Below, piece after piece: positions 1-6,425 of a stretch of 7,515 nt of DNA (position 1 is the stretch's first letter; each line of letters starts with the position of its first letter). Source of the stretch: Lachnospiraceae bacterium (GTDB taxonomy: Bacteria > Bacillota > Clostridia > Lachnospirales > Lachnospiraceae); NCBI GenBank assembly GCA_017473665.1, contig JAFUKK010000280.1:1-7515 (forward strand), read 5' to 3'. Under the pieces are notes generated by a model. It was not told the DNA's origin. It saw nothing but the letters and a program-made list of their open reading frames with translations, and did not search any database. Position numbers and translations under genes: made by a program.

Positions 1-1855
1 AGATTTCATCCACATAGTACTTATCCGGTGCATCAGTCTCTGCCTCTGCAAAATTCCGGTCACTATAGTACCAATCAGTCAGGAAGGAATTTACCGTCAG
101 CTTCCCGTAGGACGCAGACTCAAAATACTCGCTGAGGGAAAATTCCCGGTCAGCAGGGTCCGAATAATCGGTTATATTTCCTGTCGCATCCATAATACGA
201 CCCAGATTTTTTCTGTATAGTGCTAAAGTATCCTCATTGGCATTGTCCTTCTGGTCCGCCCATGCTACCGGCACCACCAAAGTATTGTTTACACCCAAAG
301 CATCCGGGAACGCATAGGGCACCAAATCATGCATGGTCTCTGCACCTATGTAGCGTTCTATCACAGGCACTTCCAGCTTGAAAGCATAATCACCCACCGT
401 AATATCCAGTGTAGTACCTGCCTCGACTCTGGCATTGGACTTATCCAATACATTGCCGGCAGCGTCCCTCAAATCGCCCACTGTATAAAAAGTATTGGGA
501 ACGAAGTAAACACTCCCTCCGTTATCCGTCAAATAAGAATAAGGGGTATCGGGCAGCAAGCACAAATAGAAATCAAAGCTTCCCTTAGATTCATCTGCCA
601 GTGCTTCCTTTGCCTGATTATACCGCTCCCCCTCCAAATAAGCCGATGTAAAATCCAAATTCCATGCTGCATCAACCATTGGGGTCGTCTTCTCCGCAGG
701 ATTGTAGGCGATACTCAGACCGGATACCACAAATTCCTGCTGATAATAGGTATTACCGGAAAAATATACAAAGTTCGGTTCAAAGGCCATAACGGAATGC
801 CATAACCCTTCATTCCAGTTCAAAGGGTAATCACCTGAAATATCATAGGTGTGCACCTGTGCCGCCCGCTCCACACTATTCTTTTCCGCAGAGTAGGTAT
901 ATCCATATCCATAGTCCAGGGTCGCATCCTGACCATAGCTGTCACCATTTGCTATGTAGCCGCAATACCCATAGATCTTGCCCACCGCATCCAGGGAAGT
1001 AACGGCACTGTCAGGGCGAATGGTAATACCGCTTTCATCGATGCTGATATTTTCACCCTCAAACCGCACCACTGCACCATCACTCATTACAGAACTGAAA
1101 AAGGTAGTCGTTCCATCTACCGCAATCGTACTATGATCTATGCCGGCAATAATATCACTCTGAATAATCCCCGGCTCCTCCAATTTGGTCATTACAGCTT
1201 CATGGGGATCTCCCTCCGTCTGTCGGATCTCCCAGTTGGTGGGATAGGCGGCAAAAAAATCCATTTCCTGGCTGTCGTATGCCAAATCCTTATAAAATAC
1301 CTGCTCCACTGTATCATCATATTGTATTTTCAACGAAGTAATATTCAGAGCCTGGGCATTCCCCGGCTCTGCCTGCATTACCAGGAAACCGCTTTGTACT
1401 TCCGATAGGTTCACCCGGACCTCTTCTTCTACCATCACCCACCAGACCAAGGCGGCATTCAGTTGTGTCATATTGTCAACAGCAGGGGCATTGGCAAAGG
1501 CAAATCCAAAATTAATACCACATCCGGCTGTATCCGATGTCACATCGAAATAAGGGATAGCACCCAGATAATCCAAAGAAACCAAGTAGGAACCCGGCTC
1601 CATGGAAATACCGCTCTCTGTAACCGCAACTCCCTTTCCTTGGAATCGAATGGTCTTGCCCTCCTCAGTGACAACCCTAAAATTAGTATAGTCTCCCTCC
1701 TGGGTGAGGGAAGACCAATCTATATAACGCATTACATCCAGCTCTGGTCCACGTGCCGCATCCCCATCATCACCACAAGCGCAAAGAGACCACACCATAG
1801 TCACTATCAAAATCATGCAAGCCAGACAACTTGTCCATCTTTTTCTTAGATTCAT
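1..1855 (-). CDS. Large surface lipoprotein with duplicated N-terminal module and start of an M6-like metallopeptidase domain (partial, C-terminus outside window)
   Basis: An uninterrupted frame of 618 codons runs off the left edge. The ATG at 1855 is chosen because GGGAGGT lies 6 nt upstream. The N-terminus is a lipoprotein signal: basic RKR at residues 4-6, a hydrophobic stretch at 10-24, then the lipobox L-C-A-C with Cys27 as lipidation site, followed by an acidic GDDGD linker. The mature protein should be anchored on the outer face of the membrane. Residues about 57-100 and 250-294 resemble each other (15 of 35 identical in the core), so two related modules of about 190 residues seem to be present. 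From about residue 515 the pattern TLVVPVAWADQ, then SLSEYFESASYGKL and DWY matches the start of M6 (InhA-like) peptidase domains. The zinc site HExxH would lie beyond the edge, so catalytic activity is inferred. It follows the YolD-like gene by 108 bp in the same direction; co-transcription is possible but not shown. Confidence 0.82.
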   Translation of the reverse strand, partial: MNLRKRWTSCLACMILIVTMVWSLCACGDDGDAARGPELDVMRYIDWSSLTQEGDYTNFRVVTEEGKTIRFQGKGVAVTESGISMEPGSYLVSLDYLGAIPYFDVTSDTAGCGINFGFAFANAPAVDNMTQLNAALVWWVMVEEEVRVNLSEVQSGFLVMQAEPGNAQALNITSLKIQYDDTVEQVFYKDLAYDSQEMDFFAAYPTNWEIRQTEGDPHEAVMTKLEEPGIIQSDIIAGIDHSTIAVDGTTTFFSSVMSDGAVVRFEGENISIDESGITIRPDSAVTSLDAVGKIYGYCGYIANGDSYGQDATLDYGYGYTYSAEKNSVERAAQVHTYDISGDYPLNWNEGLWHSVMAFEPNFVYFSGNTYYQQEFVVSGLSIAYNPAEKTTPMVDAAWNLDFTSAYLEGERYNQAKEALADESKGSFDFYLCLLPDTPYSYLTDNGGSVYFVPNTFYTVGDLRDAAGNVLDKSNARVEAGTTLDITVGDYAFKLEVPVIERYIGAETMHDLVPYAFPDALGVNNTLVVPVAWADQKDNANEDTLALYRKNLGRIMDATGNITDYSDPADREFSLSEYFESASYGKLTVNSFLTDWYYSDRNFAEAETDAPDKYYVDEI

Positions 1856-1861
1856 GCAAAT

Positions 1862-1868
1862 ACCTCCC
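1862..1868 (-). promoter_or_regulatory. Ribosome binding site of the lipoprotein gene
   Basis: The minus strand reads GGGAGGT followed by 6 nt and ATG. This near-perfect Shine-Dalgarno sequence fixes the start of the lipoprotein at 1855. Confidence 0.85.
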
Positions 1869-1963
1869 GGAAGAATAGCGTCTTTTATGTCCATCAAAGC
1901 TTTCCGTACTTATAAGCTGATATTATCATACTACAAAAAAATTATCTATATATGCTTCTCCTA

Positions 1964-2299
1964 CTACCCTGCTTCTGTCAGATTTAAAATGACCTCAAAA
2001 GAAATGCTTTGGTTTACAACGGTAAGGGTCCTTCCACAAAAATCAATGGCCGATACCAGCCCTGTCACCTGCACATATTCTCCGGCTTCGAAATATTCTA
2101 CCGTTACCATACTCCCCTTGCCGATCCCTCTTAGGGCCTCATCCAGCCGCTCCTTCATCTCCTCAGACAGCTCCCTCTGTTCCACCAATATCCGTTCTTT
2201 CTCCCGCAGTGCCTCTCGAAATCCGGTCAAGGCGTCAAAGGGCATGAACTGCTTGGCCCGGTTACTTCTGTCCATCTTGGGTCTCACTTTATTGGCCAC
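1964..2299 (-). CDS. YolD-like protein, partner of the Y-family polymerase
   Basis: This encodes 111 residues starting with GTG at 2299. AGGAGG lies 8 nt upstream (2308-2313), inside the end of the polymerase gene. The N-terminal signature MDRSNRAKQFMPFDAL at residues 9-24, followed by a charged helical stretch rich in Glu/Arg (about 27-55), is typical of the YolD-like family. The second half (about 60-108) is a beta-rich region with VTVEYFEAGEYVQVTG. YolD-like proteins are commonly encoded next to UvrX/UmuC-like polymerases in Bacillota and are thought to act with them in mutagenic DNA damage tolerance, though their biochemical role is not established. The gene overlaps the polymerase stop by 11 nt, so the two are almost certainly one operon and translationally coupled. 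No signal peptide or membrane segment is seen, so it should be cytoplasmic. Confidence 0.9.
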   Translation of the reverse strand: MANKVRPKMDRSNRAKQFMPFDALTGFREALREKERILVEQRELSEEMKERLDEALRGIGKGSMVTVEYFEAGEYVQVTGLVSAIDFCGRTLTVVNQSISFEVILNLTEAG

Positions 2300-3554
2300 T
2301 TTTATGTCCTCCTATCTGCCGGTTCCGCTCCATGGTGGTGGCTGCCTCCTGCAAATCCATCCCCCTAACCAGCGCATTCTTACCAAATCTCCGCTTAATC
2401 TCCAACGTAGCCTGCTGCAGCTTCCTATCCCGTTCCTCCACCGCATAATCTGTAAACAAGTCGTACTGTCTGCATTCCTCTCCTGATACTCCGTTACAGC
2501 TAAGGCTCAGCCGCCGGATGGGACAATCCCGGCGTACAATCCGGTCATACAGCTCCAGCACATGAGGGATAATGGTCTGGTAGGAATTGGTGGTAACCGT
2601 CATGGTCGTACTGCCGCTATCAGGTCTCATATTCAGACTATTGGAATATCCCAGCATCAGGGAAAGGGATCTGGTAGCCAGTCCCTTGGCAGTCATGTCC
2701 AGACATAGGGCGTCTGTCATCTCTTTTACAATCAATCGACACTCCTCATAGGAATAATCCCGGGAAAGCACCTGTCCGCTGGACAGGGAATGACTGTCCG
2801 GCTGATAGGCCTTAATATCTGCCATGGTGGTGGTCTCCCGTCCCCAGGCATGGTCAATGAGAAGCTCTGCGTCCACGCCAAATAACCGATACAACAAATC
2901 CTCATCTGCATGGGCAATATCTCTCATGGTCATAATCCCCACTGTGGCCAGCCGCCGGATGGTACCGGGGCCCACCCGCCAAAAATCCCTCAGTTGCTTG
3001 TGGTCCCACAGAGTCTGCTGATACAATTCTTCATCCAGATAGCCAATATGGTCCCTGGCGTGCTTGGCTGTAATATCCAATGCCACCTTGGCCAGGTACA
3101 GATTAGTCCCAATACCGGCAGTGGCCGTAATCCCGGTGGTGGCCCTAATATCCGCCATAATCTTCCGGGCCAGTTCCTCTGCTGTCAGCTGATATAGAGG
3201 CAGATAATCCGTCACATCCATGAAGGCTTCATCAATGGAATATACATGGATATCCTCTTTGGCAATATATTTCAGATAAATCCCGTATATCTCCACGGAA
3301 TAGTCTATATAAAGCTGCATCCTGGGCGGAGCCGTAATATACTTCACATTCCTGGGAATCTCAAAAAGTCTGCATCTGTTGTGAATCCCCAATGCCTTCA
3401 TGGAAGGAGTAATGGCCAAACAGATGGTCTTCTCGCTACGCTCCCGGTCAGCCACCACCAGATTGGTAGTCAAAGGATCCAGTCCCCGCTCCACACACTC
3501 CACGGAAGCATAAAAGGACTTCAAATCAATACATAAATAAATCCGCTGTTCCAC
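2289..3554 (-). CDS. Y-family translesion DNA polymerase, UvrX/UmuC-like
   Basis: This encodes 421 residues from a GTG start at 3554. It catalyses error-prone synthesis past DNA lesions. The palm/fingers motifs are clear: YLCIDLKSFYASVE at residues 6-19 (metal-binding Asp10, predicted steric gate Tyr15) and YSIDEAFMDV at 105-114 (catalytic Asp108 and Glu109). A helix-hairpin-helix-type segment follows with FWRVGPGTIRRLATVGI. The little-finger region ends with QYDLF at 363-367, a good match to the QxxLF sliding-clamp motif. The tail FGKNALVRGMDLQEAATTMERNRQIGGHK is shortened here to its key part, GMDLQEAATTMERN, and is typical of the UvrX branch. An upstream in-frame GTG at 3653 would add 33 residues, but that start precedes the predicted transcription start and lacks a ribosome site. 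GGGAGGT 8 nt before 3554 and the N-terminus of relatives favour the shorter form. The 3' end overlaps the YolD-like gene. SOS control is predicted from the LexA box upstream. Confidence 0.93.
   Translation of the reverse strand: MEQRIYLCIDLKSFYASVECVERGLDPLTTNLVVADRERSEKTICLAITPSMKALGIHNRCRLFEIPRNVKYITAPPRMQLYIDYSVEIYGIYLKYIAKEDIHVYSIDEAFMDVTDYLPLYQLTAEELARKIMADIRATTGITATAGIGTNLYLAKVALDITAKHARDHIGYLDEELYQQTLWDHKQLRDFWRVGPGTIRRLATVGIMTMRDIAHADEDLLYRLFGVDAELLIDHAWGRETTTMADIKAYQPDSHSLSSGQVLSRDYSYEECRLIVKEMTDALCLDMTAKGLATRSLSLMLGYSNSLNMRPDSGSTTMTVTTNSYQTIIPHVLELYDRIVRRDCPIRRLSLSCNGVSGEECRQYDLFTDYAVEERDRKLQQATLEIKRRFGKNALVRGMDLQEAATTMERNRQIGGHKSGQ
2308..2313 (-). promoter_or_regulatory. Ribosome binding site of the YolD-like gene inside the polymerase gene
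   Basis: AGGAGG on the minus strand is followed by 8 nt and the GTG start at 2299. It supports a GTG start whose reading frame begins before the polymerase stop. Confidence 0.85.
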
Positions 3555-3562
3555 TACCAGGC

Positions 3563-3569
3563 ACCTCCC
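3563..3569 (-). promoter_or_regulatory. Ribosome binding site that decides the polymerase start
   Basis: GGGAGGT on the minus strand lies 8 nt before the GTG at 3554. Neither of the upstream in-frame start codons (GTG at 3653, ATG at 3611) has a comparable site, and both lie at or upstream of the -10 box. Confidence 0.85.
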
Positions 3570-3609
3570 ATCTGGTCTATCCTTCTTTGTTTCATCTACA
3601 CATGTTATC

Positions 3610-3639
3610 ATTATAATCCATCGAACAAACGTTTGTCTA
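3610..3639 (-). promoter_or_regulatory. Sigma-A-type promoter of the polymerase/YolD operon
   Basis: On the minus strand a -35 element TAGACA (3634-3639, one mismatch to TTGACA) is followed by an 18-nt spacer and a perfect -10 TATAAT (3610-3615). Transcription would begin near 3603, leaving a leader of roughly 50 nt before the GTG at 3554. The SOS box overlaps the -35 and spacer. Confidence 0.75.
3622..3635 (-). promoter_or_regulatory. LexA/DinR (SOS) box
   Basis: The plus strand reads CGAACAAACGTTTG, an exact match to the Bacillus-type consensus CGAACRNRYGTTYG. It sits between and partly over the -35 and -10 elements of the polymerase promoter, where bound LexA would block RNA polymerase. 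A 12-bp perfect palindrome ACAAACGTTTGT (3625-3636) overlaps it in a shifted register. Confidence 0.85.
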
Positions 3640-3701
3640 GTGGAAATATTCACCTTTTTTATTTTTAGAAAATATCTTCTCCGCAGGACCTTTTCGCTAA
3701 C

Positions 3702-3728
3702 TTACAAAGCATTGAAGGCCGATATATT
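3702..3728 (+). promoter_or_regulatory. Possible promoter of the GH2 gene
   Basis: TTACAA (3702-3707) is followed by 15 nt and TATATT (3723-3728). The spacer is short and the AT-rich stretch up to 3746 offers other -10 candidates, so the exact promoter is uncertain. Some promoter is needed here, because the gene is divergent from the polymerase and has no upstream gene in its own direction. I found no convincing catabolite-repression (cre) site. Confidence 0.28.
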
Positions 3729-3745
3729 TATTTAAGAATATAAAA

Positions 3746-3754
3746 AAGGAAGGG
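3746..3754 (+). promoter_or_regulatory. Ribosome binding site of the GH2 gene
   Basis: AAGGAAGGG ends 6 nt before the ATG at 3761. It is a purine-rich, moderately good Shine-Dalgarno sequence that supports this start. Confidence 0.65.
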
Positions 3755-3760
3755 ATACCC

Positions 3761-6079
3761 ATGAGACAAAAGATAAATCTGAATGACCAATGGTATTTTC
3801 TAAAAGATGTAGCCACTCCCCCCGATTCCATCCCGGAGGTGCAGGACCGGGCGCAGCAGCTTTCCCTGCCCCATACCTGGAATGCTCTGGACGGACAGGA
3901 CGGGGGCAATGACTACTTCCGGGGAGCTTGCTGCTACTTAAAGCAGTTAGCCCTTGAAAGCTTACCGAGAGGGGATAAGTACTACCTGGAAATCTGCGGT
4001 GCCAATTCTTCTGCAGATGTGTACATAAACGGTACCCATCTGGCCCATCACGACGGTGGATACTCCACCTGGCGAGTAGATATTACTCCCCATCTTATCG
4101 GAGATGTTCTACTGGCTATCATGGTTGACAACACTCCTAATAACAAGGTATATCCCCAGATGGCGGACTTTACCTTCTATGGCGGTCTATACCGGGATGT
4201 AAACCTGCTGGCAGTGTCTGAAACTCATTTTGATCTGGATTATTATGGTGGGATTGGCTTAAAAATCACTCCCGTGGTACAGGAACAGGATGCCATGGTA
4301 ACCATCGAGTCTTTCCCCGTGGGCTTACAGGCCGGGGATATGCTATCCTTTGAAATTTTGGATGGGGACGGTCATCCGGTAGTGAAATATCTGGGAAGTG
4401 AACCCGCTCATACCCTGCAGATTCCCAAGGTGCATTTGTGGAACGGCAAAAAGGACCCTTATCTCTATACGCTTCGAGCATCTATTCACCGGGGCGAGCT
4501 GGATTTGGACCAGGTAGAAATCCCCTTTGGTTGCCGTAGTTTCTCCATAGACCCGGAAAAGGGCTTTATCTTAAACGGCAGCGAATATCCCCTGCGAGGT
4601 GTTTCCAGACATCAGGACCGGTTAGGCATCGGCAATGCCCTACTGCCGGAGCATCATCTGGAGGATATGGAACTGATCCGGGAAATGGGGGCCACCACCA
4701 TCCGTCTGGCCCACTATCAGCACGACCAGTATTTCTACGATTTATGTGATAAATATGGTATGGTCATCTGGGCAGAGATTCCCTATATCTCCCAGCACCT
4801 ACCCACTGCCAACGAAAATGCTGTGGAGCAGATGAAGGAGCTGATTGTCCAAAACTATCACCACCCTTCCATCGTAGTCTGGGGCCTTTCCAATGAAATC
4901 ACCATGAATGGTGCCAAGGACGCCGACATGGTAGCCACCCATCACCGGCTCAATGATTTGGTGCACCAAATGGATACCACCCGTCTGACCACCATGGCCT
5001 GCCTATCCATGTGCGGCATGGATGAGCCTTATGTACAGATTCCCGATGTGGTGTCCTACAATCATTACTTTGGCTGGTACGGCGGTGAGACCTCCATGAA
5101 CGGGCCATGGTTTGACCGTTTCCATGCAAAATATCCGAATAAGCCCATCGGCGTCAGCGAATACGGCTGTGAGGCTCTGAACTGGCACTCCTCCCATCCT
5201 ACCCAGGGAGATTACACCGAGGAATATCAGGCTTATTATCATGAAGAACTGATTAAACAGCTATTCATCAGACCCTACCTTTGGGCCACCCATGTGTGGA
5301 ATATGTTTGACTTCGGTGCGGATGCCAGAGCCGAGGGCGGCGAAAATGGTCAAAACCACAAAGGTCTCATCACCATGGACCGTAAATACAAAAAGGATGC
5401 CTTCTACGCCTACAAGGCATGGCTTTCGGATGAGCCCTTTGTACACCTATGTGGCAAGCGCTACATCGACCGGGTAGAGAACGTGACAAAAGTCACCGTC
5501 TACTCTAACCAGCCGGAAGTGGAACTGCTGGTCAACGGTGTCAGCGTGGGTAAACAAACCAGCCCCGAGCATTTCTTCTACTTCCAAGTGGAAAATGTGG
5601 GCGAATCCACCATTACCGCTATTGCCGGCGATCTGCGGGATGAAAGCACCCTCCGCAAGGTAGACCGGATGAATGAGGATTATATCCTGAAGGAACAGGG
5701 CACTGTCCTGAACTGGTTTGATGTAACAGAGCTTGAGGGACATTTCTCCCTGAATGATAAATTAAGTGATATCATGAGTACCCTCCGGGGCAAGCTGTGG
5801 TTTGTTGGATTGGTACTGAAACTGAAGAAAAAGATGGATGAAGGGAAGAAGGCAATCTCTCCTGATGGGGATAAAGCAGATGGCACTTCCGCCGAAAAGA
5901 AAGGCGGCGGTTTCTCCATGAAGGGAGCCCTAAGCGGTGGTATGCTCCAGATGGTAGGCAGCTTTACTGTCCTTCGTCTCACCGGCCTGGTGACCATGTT
6001 GAATGTACACTTTACTAAGGAAGAACTGTTGGCTATGAATGCCAAACTGAATAGGATTAAAAAGAAATCTACTAAATAG
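3761..6079 (+). CDS. Glycoside hydrolase family 2 enzyme (probable beta-galactosidase; beta-glucuronidase not excluded)
   Basis: This encodes 772 residues with no signal peptide, so a cytoplasmic enzyme acting on imported oligosaccharides is expected. The order is: N-terminal sugar-binding jelly-roll (about 1-160; YINGTHLAHHDGGY), immunoglobulin-like domain (about 165-262; ending PFGCRSF), and TIM barrel (about 265-555). In the barrel, GVSRHQDR and REMGATTIRLAHYQHD mark the fold. The acid/base Glu379 lies in WGLSNEI and the nucleophile Glu467 in GVSEYG. WNMFDFGADA (from about 514) follows, then QNHKGLITMDRK with an N-x-K-G motif (Asn532, Lys534). A second Ig-like domain (about 570-635; VYSNQPEVELLVNG) resembles those of many beta-galactosidases. 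Residues about 650-772 form an extra tail: amphipathic SLNDKLSDIM, a Gly/Lys/Asp-rich linker near 700-717, then a hydrophobic stretch and FTKEELLAMNAKLNRIKK. The gene appears monocistronic and ends at a strong terminator. Confidence 0.93.
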   Translation: MRQKINLNDQWYFLKDVATPPDSIPEVQDRAQQLSLPHTWNALDGQDGGNDYFRGACCYLKQLALESLPRGDKYYLEICGANSSADVYINGTHLAHHDGGYSTWRVDITPHLIGDVLLAIMVDNTPNNKVYPQMADFTFYGGLYRDVNLLAVSETHFDLDYYGGIGLKITPVVQEQDAMVTIESFPVGLQAGDMLSFEILDGDGHPVVKYLGSEPAHTLQIPKVHLWNGKKDPYLYTLRASIHRGELDLDQVEIPFGCRSFSIDPEKGFILNGSEYPLRGVSRHQDRLGIGNALLPEHHLEDMELIREMGATTIRLAHYQHDQYFYDLCDKYGMVIWAEIPYISQHLPTANENAVEQMKELIVQNYHHPSIVVWGLSNEITMNGAKDADMVATHHRLNDLVHQMDTTRLTTMACLSMCGMDEPYVQIPDVVSYNHYFGWYGGETSMNGPWFDRFHAKYPNKPIGVSEYGCEALNWHSSHPTQGDYTEEYQAYYHEELIKQLFIRPYLWATHVWNMFDFGADARAEGGENGQNHKGLITMDRKYKKDAFYAYKAWLSDEPFVHLCGKRYIDRVENVTKVTVYSNQPEVELLVNGVSVGKQTSPEHFFYFQVENVGESTITAIAGDLRDESTLRKVDRMNEDYILKEQGTVLNWFDVTELEGHFSLNDKLSDIMSTLRGKLWFVGLVLKLKKKMDEGKKAISPDGDKADGTSAEKKGGGFSMKGALSGGMLQMVGSFTVLRLTGLVTMLNVHFTKEELLAMNAKLNRIKKKSTK

Positions 6080-6113
6080 TAGCCCCTGAACATTTTCAAT
6101 AATACAACTTTAC

Positions 6114-6174
6114 AAAAAGCATCCCTGGGAAATATGCTTCACATGCGGTAAGCTATTCTCAGGGATGCTTTTTT
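6114..6174 (+). terminator. Strong intrinsic terminator after the GH2 gene
   Basis: The left arm AAAAAGCATCCCTG pairs with CAGGGATGCTTTTT, followed by T-rich sequence (six T, 6169-6174). The stem is extended by pairing of AATA with TATT and of an inner GCTT with AAGC. The five A residues on the left give a T-run on the other strand as well, so it could work in both directions. It isolates the GH2 gene from the toxin-antitoxin pair. Confidence 0.93.
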
Positions 6175-6211
6175 ATCAAATATTATCACACAACAAATAT
6201 TTTCTTCTCCA

Positions 6212-6240
6212 TTGTAGAAATAATTCTACCATGGTATCAT
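6212..6240 (+). promoter_or_regulatory. Probable promoter of the toxin-antitoxin operon
   Basis: TTGTAG (6212-6217) is followed by 17 nt and TATCAT (6235-6240), with an alternative -10 CATAAT at 6238-6243. The -35 is weak. The placement, about 30 nt before the antitoxin ATG and just after a terminator, makes a promoter here likely. Confidence 0.5.
6214..6229 (+). promoter_or_regulatory. Palindromic operator in the toxin-antitoxin promoter
   Basis: GTAGAA-ATAA-TTCTAC is a perfect inverted repeat with 6-bp arms. It lies in the predicted promoter spacer and overlaps the -35. Type II toxin-antitoxin operons are usually repressed by the antitoxin or the complex binding such a site. That role is inferred from position. 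Confidence 0.55.
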
Positions 6241-6269
6241 AATAATACAAACTAAAAAGGAGGTTTCTT

Positions 6270-6425
6270 ATGGAAGCAACTGTTAATTTCTCCCAAGAGG
6301 AGTGCACTAAGAAGAAAATTCGCAGTTTTGTCAATGAAGGTCTACAGGATGTAAAAAACAACCGGCTACTGGATTTTGACTCTACTTTCGACGAATTGGA
6401 AGAAAGGTATCATGCCAATGAATAG
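6270..6425 (+). CDS. Short antitoxin of a type II toxin-antitoxin pair
   Basis: This encodes 51 residues from an ATG at 6270, preceded by the strong ribosome site AAGGAGG (6257-6263). The sequence is highly charged. Residues near 17-35 (RSFVNEGLQDVKNNRLLDFD) are followed by FDELEERYHANE at the C-terminus. A pattern of N-E-G-L-x-D-V-K-x-x-R, D-F-D and F-D-E-L-E-x-R-Y is common in small antitoxins paired with ParE/RelE toxins in Bacillota. Antitoxin C-termini of this kind wrap around the toxin and mask its active surface. At 51 residues it is shorter than most, leaving little room for a separate DNA-binding domain, although the operator-like palindrome upstream suggests autoregulation. The exact antitoxin family is not assigned. 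Its 3' end overlaps the toxin start. Confidence 0.8.
   Translation: MEATVNFSQEECTKKKIRSFVNEGLQDVKNNRLLDFDSTFDELEERYHANE

Noticed and set aside
329..1849. Three plus-strand open frames opposite the lipoprotein
   Set aside because: They are antisense shadows of the continuous minus-strand lipoprotein frame and show no domain-like sequence or ribosome sites.
1856..1963. Separate promoter or terminator between the YolD-like gene and the lipoprotein
   Set aside because: The 108-bp gap has AT-rich -10-like stretches (TATGATAAT, TTATAAG) and a run of seven T on the minus strand, but no good -35 partner and no stem before the T-run.
3555..3653. N-terminal 33-residue extension of the polymerase
   Set aside because: It overlaps the predicted promoter and SOS box, lacks a ribosome site and does not resemble the start of related polymerases.
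3950..3970. cre-like sequence TTGAAAGCTTACC in the GH2 gene
   Set aside because: Lacks the central CG of catabolite-responsive elements and lies about 190 bp inside the coding region.
5680..6099. 139-residue minus-strand frame opposite the GH2 tail
   Set aside because: Antisense shadow; its Phe/Ser/Pro-rich sequence is what the complement of the Lys/Gly-rich tail would give.
6176..6361. 61-residue minus-strand frame over the antitoxin region
   Set aside because: Antisense to the antitoxin and its promoter, with no ribosome site; the plus-strand reading is far better supported.
6376..6417. Longer toxin starting at 6376
   Set aside because: No ribosome site, lies well inside the antitoxin gene, and the added residues do not fit the toxin family's N-terminus.
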